From Sulfuritortus calidifontis (GTDB lineage: Bacteria > Pseudomonadota > Gammaproteobacteria > Burkholderiales > Thiobacillaceae): a stretch of 64,000 nucleotides of DNA. Made by a program: the position numbers and the translations under genes. Position 1 is the first letter of the stretch. The number at the start of each line of letters is the position of its first letter. The DNA lies in the NCBI RefSeq assembly GCF_003967275.1, contig NZ_AP018721.1, forward strand, positions 1,054,001-1,118,000, in the 5' to 3' direction. Shown here piece after piece: positions 20,499-28,155 of the stretch. The notes under the pieces were generated by a model, which saw only the letters and a list, made by a program, of their open reading frames with translations, was not told where the DNA came from and made no database searches.

Positions 20499-20897
20499 AT
20501 GGCTTCACAACTGATTGGCACTACCGAAATTGGATGGTTTAACCCTAGCGTGACCCCGCCGCCGTTCGACATGAAACTGCTGTTGATGGTGGCAGGCTCA
20601 CGCTCAGAAGATTGCGGCCGGACGTTTGAACCATACACGGTGGTGATGACGGCCTATGTTCAACAACAAGGACCTGGCGACGAGTACGACGACGAGACTG
20701 CATTTGACGAATACATGTCTGGCGACCAAACCGATTTTCTCGACTTCCAGTTCGACCTGAAAGACGAGGATGGTGAAGTTCTTGACTGGTACAGCGACAG
20801 CATTGTGGCGTGGGCCTACTACCCGCTCGGAATCGCGCAGACGGCCGTGAATGTTGAGCGCGAGAGGCAGGCGGCATTGGTGCCTAACGTAATGTAG
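20499..20897 (+). CDS. Unknown protein of the first cassette, in reverse orientation
   Basis: 132 residues, acidic, with TEIGWFNPSVTPPPFDMKLL at the start and the acidic segment DEYDDETAFDEYM in the middle. The Trp/Pro start and the late VAWAYYPLG loosely recall DUF551-type proteins; this is only a resemblance. AGGAGAAAGAC provides a strong ribosome site. Unlike all other full cassette genes it points toward intI, and its last codons (PNVM and the stop) cross the cassette/attI junction. It therefore cannot be driven from attI and needs its own promoter. Confidence 0.7.
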   Translation: MASQLIGTTEIGWFNPSVTPPPFDMKLLLMVAGSRSEDCGRTFEPYTVVMTAYVQQQGPGDEYDDETAFDEYMSGDQTDFLDFQFDLKDEDGEVLDWYSDSIVAWAYYPLGIAQTAVNVERERQAALVPNVM

Positions 20898-20982
20898 ACA
20901 CCAAACGTCCAGATAAAAGTTTTATTGGACACGGCGGATAAACTCGACGCATTCTGTAACCTCCTGTTTTATAGACTATGGT
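20884..20982 (-). other. attI region with the cassette junction
   Basis: On the minus strand the sequence ends in CATTAC followed by GTTAGGC (20890-20884), the expected insertion triplet and first-cassette box. Between this and intI lie about 90 AT-rich bases with partial repeats (CCAAACGTCCAG and TTTTATTGGACACG). They should contain the integrase-binding sites and the intI promoter. Confidence 0.65.
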
Positions 20983-21000
20983 GTGTCTTATATCCTGCCC

Positions 21001-21999
21001 ATGGGTCTAGCCATGTCAAATAGCCAACCGTCAGCCACTTCTCAGCCCAAGCTGCTGGACCAAGTGCGCGATCGCCTGCGGGTAAAGCATTACAGCAAGC
21101 GCACCGAGGCGGCCTATGTGCAGTGGATTAAACGATACATCTTTTTTCACGACAAGCGCCACCCCCTGGAAATGGGCAAGGTCGAGGTGGAGTCTTTTCT
21201 GACTTCGCTGGCGGTGGAGCGCAATGTCAGCGCGTCCACCCAGTCGCAGGCGCTATCGGCCATTCTGTTCCTATATAAAGAGGTGCTGGAGCAGCCCTTG
21301 CCCTGGCTCGACGAGGTGACGCGGGCGAAGAAGCCGGCGCGCCTGCCCACGGTGTTGACCCGGGACGAGGTGGGGCGGCTGCTTAAATATGTGGATGATC
21401 CTTTGATGGATCTAGTTGTGCGTTTGCTTTATGGCACAGGCATGCGTTTGTTGGAGTGCCTGCGTTTGCGGGTGAAGGATGTCGATTTCGCCCGGCATGA
21501 GATCGTGGTGCGCGAGGGCAAGGGCGCCAAGGACAGGGTGACCATGTTGCCGGCCACTCTGGCAGATCGGCTCAAGGTGCATCTGGTTCAGGTGAAGGCG
21601 CAGCATGTGGCCGACCTGGCCATGGGCAAGGGCGAGGTATGGCTGCCGGATGCGCTGGCGGTCAAGTACCCTAACGCCGGCAAGACCTGGGCCTGGCAGT
21701 ATGTGTTTCCCGCCGCGGGTTTTTCGACCGACCCGCGCTCCGGTGCCGTGCGTCGCCACCATATCGACGAGAAGCGGGTGCAGCGGGCGGTCCGCCGGGC
21801 AGCCGAGCGGGCCGAGCTTGCCAAGCCGGTGAGTCCGCATACCCTGCGCCATTCCTTTGCCACGCATTTGCTGGAGGGTGGCTACGATATCCGCACCGTG
21901 CAGGAGTTGCTCGGCCATTCGGACGTTTCCACGACCATGATTTACACCCATGTCCTTAACAAAGGTGGTCGCGGCGTGGTCAGCCCGCTCGACCGGTAG
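21001..21999 (+). CDS. intI: Integron integrase IntI
   Basis: About 332-residue tyrosine recombinase that inserts and excises cassettes at attC and attI. The N-terminal SAM-like domain has [20 protein letters not shown]. The catalytic domain shows the Arg of [35 protein letters not shown] (H-x2-R), [14 protein letters not shown] (nucleophilic Tyr) and a late [12 protein letters not shown]. The IntI-specific extra helix that XerCD lacks is present ([17 protein letters not shown]), which identifies it as an integron integrase. No frameshift is seen, so it looks functional. Starts at 20983 (GTG), 21001 or 21013 (ATG) are all possible. Confidence 0.94.
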   Translation: MGLAMSNSQPSATSQPKLLDQVRDRLRVKHYSKRTEAAYVQWIKRYIFFHDKRHPLEMGKVEVESFLTSLAVERNVSASTQSQALSAILFLYKEVLEQPLPWLDEVTRAKKPARLPTVLTRDEVGRLLKYVDDPLMDLVVRLLYGTGMRLLECLRLRVKDVDFARHEIVVREGKGAKDRVTMLPATLADRLKVHLVQVKAQHVADLAMGKGEVWLPDALAVKYPNAGKTWAWQYVFPAAGFSTDPRSGAVRRHHIDEKRVQRAVRRAAERAELAKPVSPHTLRHSFATHLLEGGYDIRTVQELLGHSDVSTTMIYTHVLNKGGRGVVSPLDR

Positions 22000-22056
22000 A
22001 GCCGGTAAAATCGGAACAATGGTTTGAGGCCAGGCTATTTTTGGATGGGCAGGCTT

Positions 22057-22359
22057 ATGACGCGTATGTACAACCCCCCGCACCCCGGTGAAACCCTGCG
22101 CGACGATGTGTTGCCGGCACTGGGTTTGAGCGTGACCCAGGCCGCCGAGCAGTTGGGCGTGACCCGTGCGGCGCTGTCGCGGGTGCTCAACGGCCGGGCC
22201 GCGATTTCGCCGGAGATGGCCCTGCGTTTGGAGGCCTGGCTGGGCACCGAGCATGGCGGCCGTGCCGATGGCTGGATTGCCCAGCAGGCTGCCTACGATT
22301 TGTGGAAGGCGCGCAAGGCGGGCAAGCCTAAAGTGACGCCGTTGAAGCTGGCGGCGTAA
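22057..22359 (+). CDS. higA: HigA-family antitoxin-like transcriptional regulator, orphan
   Basis: 100 residues with the HigA opening MYNPPHPGETLRDDVLPALG and a helix-turn-helix (VTQAAEQLGVTRAALSRVLNGRAAI). HigA proteins neutralise HigB mRNA interferases and repress their own operon. No HigB gene precedes it: the 57 bases upstream are the end of intI and a short spacer. It is therefore an orphan antitoxin or regulator. It sits between the integron integrase and sdhB. Confidence 0.88.
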   Translation: MTRMYNPPHPGETLRDDVLPALGLSVTQAAEQLGVTRAALSRVLNGRAAISPEMALRLEAWLGTEHGGRADGWIAQQAAYDLWKARKAGKPKVTPLKLAA

Positions 22360-22391
22360 AGATTGTGCGCACGAATAAATTGAGACCGCAT

Positions 22392-22426
22392 TCCCTCACC
22401 CCAGCCCTCTCCCGGAGGGAGAGGGA
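22392..22426. repeat. CCCTCACCCC-type hairpin repeat
   Basis: CCCTCACCCCAGCCCTCTCCC followed by the complementary GGAGGGAGAGGG. The same family occurs at 29508-29546, 30457-30534, 32443-32483 and 61247-61277. It precedes sdhB. Confidence 0.6.
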
Positions 22427-22498
22427 GTTTGGGCGCTATGTGCAGTCAACACGCCATAGAGCCGACTCACTAATGCCGCTTCTTCGCTAGGATTGCCG

Positions 22499-23194
22499 AT
22501 GCGATTTTCAATCTACCGTTACGACCCCGAATCCGGCGCCGCGCCGCGCATGCAGCGCTATGAGCTGGATGCCGGCTTCAAGGGCCAGATGGTGCTCGAC
22601 GCCCTGCTCGCCCTGAAGGAGCAGGATGACAGCCTGGGTTTTCGCCGCTCCTGCCGCGAGGGGGTGTGCGGCTCGGACGGGGTGAACGTCAACGGCCGCA
22701 ACGTGCTGGCCTGCATCACGCCGCTGGCGGGGCTCAAGCAGCCGATCGAGATTCGGCCCCTGCCCCGGCTGCCGGTGGTGCGCGACCTGATCGTGGACAT
22801 GGCCGAGTTCATGCGCCATTACCGGGCGGTGAAGCCGTATCTGATCAACCTGGAGCCGGAGCCGGAGAACGAGCGCCTGCAAAGCCCCGCGCAGCGGGCC
22901 GAGCTGGACGGCCTGTACGAGTGCATCCTGTGCGGCTGCTGCACCACGGCCTGCCCCTCGTTCTGGTGGAACCCGGACAAGTTCCTGGGCCCGGCCGCCC
23001 TGCTTCAGGCCTATCGTTTCGTGGCCGATTCGCGCGACCAGGCCACGGCCGAGCGCCTGGATTTTCTGGAAGACCCGTACCGGCTGTTCCGCTGCCACGG
23101 CATCATGAATTGCGTGGAAGTTTGCCCGAAAGGCTTGAACCCCACGGCCGCGGCCGGCAAAATCAAGGCCTTGCTGGTGAAGCGCGCGCTTTGA
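22499..23194 (+). CDS. sdhB: Succinate dehydrogenase iron-sulfur subunit
   Basis: 231-residue electron-transfer subunit of complex II. The N-terminal plant-type ferredoxin domain holds SCREGVCGSDG and VLACITP for the [2Fe-2S] cluster (about residues 53-75). The C-terminal half holds CILCGCCTTACPSFWW and CHGIMNCVEVCPKGLNP for the [4Fe-4S] and [3Fe-4S] clusters. Complete and intact. It is separated from sdhCDA by about 10.7 kb of unrelated sequence, so it needs its own promoter, presumably between 22360 and 22498. Its stop overlaps sdhE. Confidence 0.97.
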   Translation: MRFSIYRYDPESGAAPRMQRYELDAGFKGQMVLDALLALKEQDDSLGFRRSCREGVCGSDGVNVNGRNVLACITPLAGLKQPIEIRPLPRLPVVRDLIVDMAEFMRHYRAVKPYLINLEPEPENERLQSPAQRAELDGLYECILCGCCTTACPSFWWNPDKFLGPAALLQAYRFVADSRDQATAERLDFLEDPYRLFRCHGIMNCVEVCPKGLNPTAAAGKIKALLVKRAL

Positions 23195-23433
23195 CCGAGC
23201 AATTGAACCGTCTGCGCTGGCGTTGCCGGCGCGGCATGCTGGAGCTGGACGCCTGGCTGGAGGGGTTTCTGGACACGGCGTTCGGTCATCTCGACCCGGT
23301 CGAGCAGGCTGCCTTCGGCCGTTTGGTCGAGCAGGAAGACATGGACCTGTATGCCTGGTTGACGGGTCAAGCGTCGCCGCCGGCCGAATTTCAGGCCGTG
23401 ATTGAAAAGATTAGAAAAGTGACGTCGAGATGA
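23191..23433 (+). CDS. sdhE: FAD assembly factor SdhE
   Basis: 80-residue soluble helper that promotes covalent flavinylation of SdhA. The RGMLELD segment is the RGxxE motif needed for the reaction. It starts with TTG in a TTGA overlap with the sdhB stop; no better start exists because the RGM methionine would cut the first helix. Its TGA overlaps the gltA ATG. Confidence 0.93.
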   Translation: MTEQLNRLRWRCRRGMLELDAWLEGFLDTAFGHLDPVEQAAFGRLVEQEDMDLYAWLTGQASPPAEFQAVIEKIRKVTSR

Positions 23434-24725
23434 GCAAAAAAACCGCCACCATCGCATTCAGCGACAAGGACAAGACCATCGAGCTGCCCGTGCTCGAAGG
23501 CAGCATGGGGCCGGCCGTCATCGACAGCCGCGGCCTGGGCCAGCATGGGGTGTTCGCCTATGACCCTGGCTTTCTCTCGACCGCGAGCTGCGCCTCGAGC
23601 ATCACCTACATCGACGGCGACAAGGGCCTGCTTTATTACCGCGGCTACCCCATCGAACAGCTGGCCCAGCATTCGGATTTTCTCGAAGTCGCCTATCTGC
23701 TGATCAACGGCGAGCTGCCCACGGCCGAGCAGAAGGCCCAATTCGTCAGCACGGTGAAGGAACACACCATGCTGCACGACCTGATGTCCAACTTCTACCG
23801 GGGCTTTAGGCGCGACGCCCACCCGATGGCGGTGATGGTCGGCGTGGTCGGCGCCATGTCGGCCTTCTATCGCGACTCGTCCGACGCCTTCGACCCCGCC
23901 CAGCGCGACATCGCCGCCTTCCGCCTGCTGGCCAAGGTGCCCACCATCGCGGCCTGGAGCTACAAGTACAACATCGGCCAGCCCTTCATGTACCCGCAAA
24001 ACCGCTTCAGCTATGCGGAGAACTTCCTGTACATGATGTTCGCCACGCCCTGCGAGGAATACCAGCCCAACCCGGTGCTGGCCCGCGCCCTGGAGCGCAT
24101 CTTCATCCTGCATGCCGACCACGAGCAGAACGCCTCGTCGTCCACGGTGCGGGTGGCCGGGTCCTCGGGCGCCAACCCCTTCGCCTGCATCGCCGCCGGC
24201 ATCGCCTCGCTCTGGGGCCCGCTGCACGGCGGCGCCAACGAGGCCACGCTGAACATGCTGGAACAGATCGGCGATGAAAAGCGCATCGGCGAGTTCATCG
24301 AGCGGGCCAAGGACAAGACCGATTCCTTCCGCCTGATGGGCTTCGGCCACCGGGTGTACAAGAACATGGACCCGCGCGCGGCGATCATGCGCGAGACCTG
24401 CCACGAGGTGCTGAACGAGCTGGGCCTGAACGACGACCCGCTGTTCAAGCTGGCGCTGAAGCTGGAGAAGATCGCGCTGGAGGACGACTACTTCGTCAAG
24501 AAGAAGCTCTATCCCAACGTCGATTTCTATTCCGGCATCGTCATGCGCGCCATGGGCATCCCCAACTCGATGTTCACCGCCATCTTCGCCCTGGCCCGCA
24601 CCGCCGGCTGGACCGCGCAGTGGATGGAGATGATCGCCAGCCCCGAGCACAAGATCGCCCGGCCGCGCCAGCTCTATGTCGGGCCTGCCCGGCGCGACTA
24701 TGTGCCGATCGACAAGCGGGTTTGA
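23430..24725 (+). CDS. gltA: Citrate synthase, type II
   Basis: 431 residues. Condenses oxaloacetate and acetyl-CoA. Catalytic histidines are in [12 protein letters not shown] and [10 protein letters not shown], with the aspartate in the later [20 protein letters not shown] segment. N-terminal [20 protein letters not shown] is typical of the hexameric, NADH-sensitive type. Translationally coupled to sdhE. Confidence 0.97.
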   Translation: MSKKTATIAFSDKDKTIELPVLEGSMGPAVIDSRGLGQHGVFAYDPGFLSTASCASSITYIDGDKGLLYYRGYPIEQLAQHSDFLEVAYLLINGELPTAEQKAQFVSTVKEHTMLHDLMSNFYRGFRRDAHPMAVMVGVVGAMSAFYRDSSDAFDPAQRDIAAFRLLAKVPTIAAWSYKYNIGQPFMYPQNRFSYAENFLYMMFATPCEEYQPNPVLARALERIFILHADHEQNASSSTVRVAGSSGANPFACIAAGIASLWGPLHGGANEATLNMLEQIGDEKRIGEFIERAKDKTDSFRLMGFGHRVYKNMDPRAAIMRETCHEVLNELGLNDDPLFKLALKLEKIALEDDYFVKKKLYPNVDFYSGIVMRAMGIPNSMFTAIFALARTAGWTAQWMEMIASPEHKIARPRQLYVGPARRDYVPIDKRV

Positions 24726-24762
24726 GAGGAAATACAGCAAGTTGACGGGTAGGCTCGGGTTC

Positions 24763-24933
24763 CCCCTCCCAGCCTCCCCCATAAATGGGGGAGGGGTCCA
24801 TGGCTGGGTTGGGTTTGAACCCCTCCCAGCCTCCCCCATGAATGGGGGAGGGGGCTTTGGCTGGGTTGGGTTTGAGCCCCTCTCGGCCTCCCCCATAAAT
24901 GGGGGAGGGGGCTTTGGCTGGGTTGGGTTTGAG
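24763..24933. repeat. Three tandem 57-bp hairpin units between gltA and sucA
   Basis: Units begin at 24763, 24820 and 24877. Each contains CCTCCCCCATAAATGGGGGAGG (ATGAAT in the second) followed by GGCTGGGTTGGGTTTGA. The single-unit relatives are near 7991 and 27786. Confidence 0.9.
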
Positions 24934-24986
24934 CCGCTCGCGGACTTTCTTTCAGGGTACACAGGCAGGGGGCGGCACTTTCGACT

Positions 24987-25008
24987 CCCTCCCCACTTGT
25001 GGGGAGGG
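24987..25008. repeat. Single GC-rich palindrome before sucA
   Basis: CCCTCCCCACTTGTGGGGAGGG, a perfect palindrome apart from the centre, followed by CTGGGGTGGGG. It closes the repeat block that separates gltA from sucA and lies about 70 bases before the sucA start. Confidence 0.8.
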
Positions 25009-25076
25009 CTGGGGTGGGGAAACCCAGGGCAGGACGAGGCCCTGGCTTGTTTCCTGCAGGCGTCCCGGGTGGACAG

Positions 25077-27770
25077 GTGACACTGCGCAGCGAGGCTTTT
25101 TATTCGGGCAGCGCCGAATATCTGGCGGCGCTGGAGGCGCGCGAGCAGGCGCCGGTGTCGCCGCCGGCCAAGCCCAGCGGCCCGGCGGTCACCGACTGGG
25201 CCTTGCTGGCGTGCAACACCGGCCAGGTCGGCGTGCTGCAGCTGATCAACGCCTATCGCTTCCACGGCTTTCGCGCCGCCGATCTCGACCCGCTCAAGCG
25301 CCTGAACCAGGACCCGCTGCCCGAGCTGGACCCGGCCAATTACGGCCTGACCCCGGCCGATCTCGATCTCGAGTTCGACACCGGCTCGCTGGCCGGACCG
25401 CCGCGCGACACCCTGCGCAACATCCAGGCCCGGCTGCGCCGCGCCTATTGCGGCACGCTGTCGGCCGAGTACATGCACATTCGCAGCACCGAGCAGAAGC
25501 GCTGGTTGCAGGCGCGGCTGGAGTCGTCCGAAGCACTCGACCGCGAAATCTCCGATCCGCGCCGGCACTGGCTGCTCAAGCAGCTCACCCTGGCCGAGAC
25601 TTTGGAGAAGCTGATCCACGCCCGCTTCGTGGGCCAGAAGCGGTTCTCGCTCGAAGGCGGCGAGTCGCTCATCCCCTTGCTCAACTTTCTGGCCGAGCGC
25701 GCGGCCGCCAGCGGCATCAAGGAGATCGGCCTGGGCATGGCCCATCGCGGCCGGCTCAACGTGCTGCACAACGTGCTCGGCCGTTCGGCCCTGGCCCTGT
25801 TCGAGCAGGAGGCCAATCTGGCCTCGGAGGGCGCCTCGACCGGCGACGTCAAATACCATCTGGGCTATGCGCGCGAGGTGGCGACCGCGGCCGGCCCCAT
25901 CCGCCTGGCCCTGGCCTTCAACCCCTCGCACCTGGAGATCGTCAACCCGGCGGTGCAGGGCTGGGTGCGGGCGCAGCAGCAAAAGCGCGGCGACATGGAC
26001 GGCAGCCAGGTGATGCCGGTGCTGATCCACGGCGACGCCGCCTTCGCCGGCCAGGGCGTGGTGATGGAGGGCCTGGCCATGTCGGCCACGCGCGGCTTCA
26101 CCACCGGCGGTACCCTGCACATCATCGTCAACAACCAGATCGGTTTCACCACCTCGGACCCGCGCGATACCCGCTCCAGCCTGTACTGCACCGACGTGAT
26201 GAAGATGGTGGAGGCGCCGGTGCTGCACGTGAACGGCGACGACCCCGAGGCGGTGCTCAAGGCCGCGCGCATCGCCCTCGATTACCGCATGGCCTTCCAC
26301 CACGACATCGCCATCGACCTGATCTGTTACCGGCGCCTGGGCCACAACGAGCAGGACGAGCCCATGGTGACCCAGCCGCTGATGTACCGGAAGATCCGCG
26401 CGCTGCCGAGCACGCGCGCCCTCTACGCCGGGCGCCTGGAAGCGCGGGGCCTGCTGCCGGCGGGCGGGGCCGACGCCCTGATCGAGGAGTGCCGGCAGGA
26501 GATCGAGGCCTTGCCGGCCGCGCCCGAGCGGCCCTACACGCCCTATGTCGCCGACTGGCGCCCCTATCGCGGCAACGACTGGCGCGTGCCGGCCGACACC
26601 GCGGTCGACCTCGGGCGCCTGCAGGCCCTGGGCCGGCGGCTGGCCCAGGAGCCGGCCGATTTCACCCTGCACCCCCGCGTGATCATGGTCATGGAAAGCC
26701 GGCGCCAGATGGCCGAGGGCAAGCTGGCGCTGGACTGGGGCATGGCCGAGGCCCTGGCCTTCGCCAGCCTGCTCACCGAGGGCCATGGCGTCCGCCTGAC
26801 CGGGCAGGACTCCGGCCGCGGCACCTTCTTTCACCGCCATGCCGTGCTGCACGACCAGAAGCGCGAGCGCTGGGATGCCGGGGTCTATGTGCCCCTGCAG
26901 AACCTGGCGCCCGAGCAGGCCCACTTCCTGGTGGTCGATTCGCTCCTGTCGGAAGAGGCGGTGCTCGGCTTCGAATACGGCTATGCCAGCGCGGCGCCGA
27001 ACGAGCTGGCGATCTGGGAGGCCCAGTTCGGCGACTTCGCCAACGGTGCCCAGGTGGTGATCGACCAGTTCATCGCGGCGGGCGAGGCCAAGTGGGGCCG
27101 GCTCAACGGCCTGGTGCTCTACCTGCCGCACGGCTACGAGGGACAGGGGCCGGAGCATTCCTCGGCGCGGATCGAGCGCTATCTGCAGCTTGCCGCCGAA
27201 GAGAACATGCAGATCGTGCAGCCCAGCCTGCCTGCCCAGCTGTTCCACCTGCTGCGTCGGCAGATCCGCCGGCCCTACCGCAAGCCGCTGATCTGCTTCA
27301 CGCCCAAGAGCCTGCTGCGCCATCCCGATTCGACCTCGAGCCTGGGCGATTTGGCCAGCGGCGGCTTCCGGCCCGTGCTGGGCGAGGCCGATGCCGGCAT
27401 CGACCCGGCCAAGGTCACGCGCCTGGTGTTCTGCAGCGGCCGGGTCTATTTCGACCTGGCCCATGCCCGCAAGGAGAAAGGGCTCGCGCATATCGCCCTG
27501 CTGCGCGTCGAGCAGTTCTATCCTTTGCCGGATGCGGAGATCCGGGCGGAACTCGCGTGCTATCCGAATGCCGCGGAGATCGTCTGGGCCCAGGACGAGC
27601 CGCGCAACCAGGGGGCCTGGCGCTTCATGGCCTATCACCTGAAGCAGCTGAGCGGCAGAGACATTCGATACGCCGGCCGGCCCGAATCGGCCTCGCCGGC
27701 CACCGGCTATCACAGCCTGCACAAGAAGCAGCTCGACGCGCTGATCGTGGCGGCACTCGGCACCGCTTGA
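25077..27770 (+). CDS. sucA: 2-oxoglutarate dehydrogenase E1 component
   Basis: 897-residue thiamine-diphosphate decarboxylase. The start at the GTG (25077) keeps a normal N-terminus (EAFYSGSAEYLAAL) and avoids translating the repeat block. ThDP-binding residues are in EIGLGMAHRGRLNVL and HGDAAFAGQGVVMEGLAMS, with NNQIGFTTSDPRDTRSS and the C-terminal DEPRNQGAW typical of SucA. The N-terminal E2-binding part is short. The usual next genes, the E2 succinyltransferase and E3, do not follow: sucA ends in a repeat block and then opposing genes. Whether the complex is complete must depend on genes elsewhere. Confidence 0.95.
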   Translation: MTLRSEAFYSGSAEYLAALEAREQAPVSPPAKPSGPAVTDWALLACNTGQVGVLQLINAYRFHGFRAADLDPLKRLNQDPLPELDPANYGLTPADLDLEFDTGSLAGPPRDTLRNIQARLRRAYCGTLSAEYMHIRSTEQKRWLQARLESSEALDREISDPRRHWLLKQLTLAETLEKLIHARFVGQKRFSLEGGESLIPLLNFLAERAAASGIKEIGLGMAHRGRLNVLHNVLGRSALALFEQEANLASEGASTGDVKYHLGYAREVATAAGPIRLALAFNPSHLEIVNPAVQGWVRAQQQKRGDMDGSQVMPVLIHGDAAFAGQGVVMEGLAMSATRGFTTGGTLHIIVNNQIGFTTSDPRDTRSSLYCTDVMKMVEAPVLHVNGDDPEAVLKAARIALDYRMAFHHDIAIDLICYRRLGHNEQDEPMVTQPLMYRKIRALPSTRALYAGRLEARGLLPAGGADALIEECRQEIEALPAAPERPYTPYVADWRPYRGNDWRVPADTAVDLGRLQALGRRLAQEPADFTLHPRVIMVMESRRQMAEGKLALDWGMAEALAFASLLTEGHGVRLTGQDSGRGTFFHRHAVLHDQKRERWDAGVYVPLQNLAPEQAHFLVVDSLLSEEAVLGFEYGYASAAPNELAIWEAQFGDFANGAQVVIDQFIAAGEAKWGRLNGLVLYLPHGYEGQGPEHSSARIERYLQLAAEENMQIVQPSLPAQLFHLLRRQIRRPYRKPLICFTPKSLLRHPDSTSSLGDLASGGFRPVLGEADAGIDPAKVTRLVFCSGRVYFDLAHARKEKGLAHIALLRVEQFYPLPDAEIRAELACYPNAAEIVWAQDEPRNQGAWRFMAYHLKQLSGRDIRYAGRPESASPATGYHSLHKKQLDALIVAALGTA

Positions 27771-27785
27771 GTTGGGCTAGAAATC

Positions 27786-27870
27786 CCCCTCCCAACCTCC
27801 CCTTTATGCCCTTTAGGGTGCACAGGAGTTAAGCACCCTCCCCATTTATGGGGAGGGATGGGGTGGGGAG
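27786..27870. repeat. GC-rich composite hairpin after sucA
   Basis: CCCCCTCCCAACCTCCCC (27785 on) and GGGGAGGGATGGGGTGGGGA form outer arms. An inner hairpin CCCTCCCCATTTATGGGGAGGG lies at 27836-27858. It may serve as the sucA transcription end. Confidence 0.7.
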
Positions 27871-27886
27871 TTTTTGCGTCTTCCCT

Positions 27887-28129
27887 TAACAGGCCGTTGA
27901 AAAACTACTGCGGTGGGCCATCTGCGGCGTTGCGCGGTGCTGGCTTCGGCCGCTTCGCTTAACCTCGGCGGCGCCGATGTTAGCCTGCGCCGAAACTGCG
28001 TTTTCGCTCCCTCGCCTATCTATTTGATATGTGGCTGCGCCGAAACTCACTTCGTTCGTTTTCTCGGTCGCTGCGCCCCAATCGCCTTGCATCTGGCCAT
28101 CCTCGCTACGTTTTTCAACGGCCTGTTAA
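27887..28129. mobile_element. MITE-like TA-bounded palindromic element, copy 1
   Basis: 243 bases with inverted ends ACAGGCCGTTGAAAAAC, each next to a TA dinucleotide. It matches copy 2 (29604-29753) along its whole length but carries two extra internal segments. No transposase. TA flanks suggest mobilisation by an IS630/Tc1-type transposase (inference). Confidence 0.65.
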
Positions 28130-28155
28130 ACCCGCCTAAAAGCGCAGGCGCATCT

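Larger units (their letters stand above)
13704..21999. mobile_element. Chromosomal integron: intI, attI and about ten gene cassettes
   Basis: A tyrosine integrase of the IntI type (plus strand) is flanked on its left by an attI region and then a run of small genes separated by 60 to 90-base imperfect palindromes with RYYYAAC and GTTRRRY ends. In canonical direction the array reads along the minus strand away from attI, as expected for divergent intI. Cassette bodies from attI outward are about 20478-20889, 20030-20414, 19387-19969, 18942-19320, 18184-18877, 17497-18123, 16294-17433, 15731-16212, 14176-15642 (IS-disrupted) and 13869-14088. The outer end is degenerate, with a GTTAGCC box at 13862 and a possible GTCCAAC partner at 13704. 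Codon use and GC content of the cassettes are lower than those of the flanking TCA genes. Confidence 0.9.

Noticed and set aside
20402-20638. Minus-strand frame across attC site 1 as the gene of the first cassette
   Set aside because: It starts within the reversed gene, has no ribosome site and is largely composed of attC sequence.
24763-24933. Regularly repeated units as a CRISPR array
   Set aside because: Only three units, no unique spacers, units contiguous and palindromic, no cas genes in the window.
23391-27722. Very long open frame on the minus strand opposite gltA and sucA
   Set aside because: It is a compositional shadow of two well-conserved genes in GC-rich DNA; its translation has no family-like segments and runs through the hairpin repeats.
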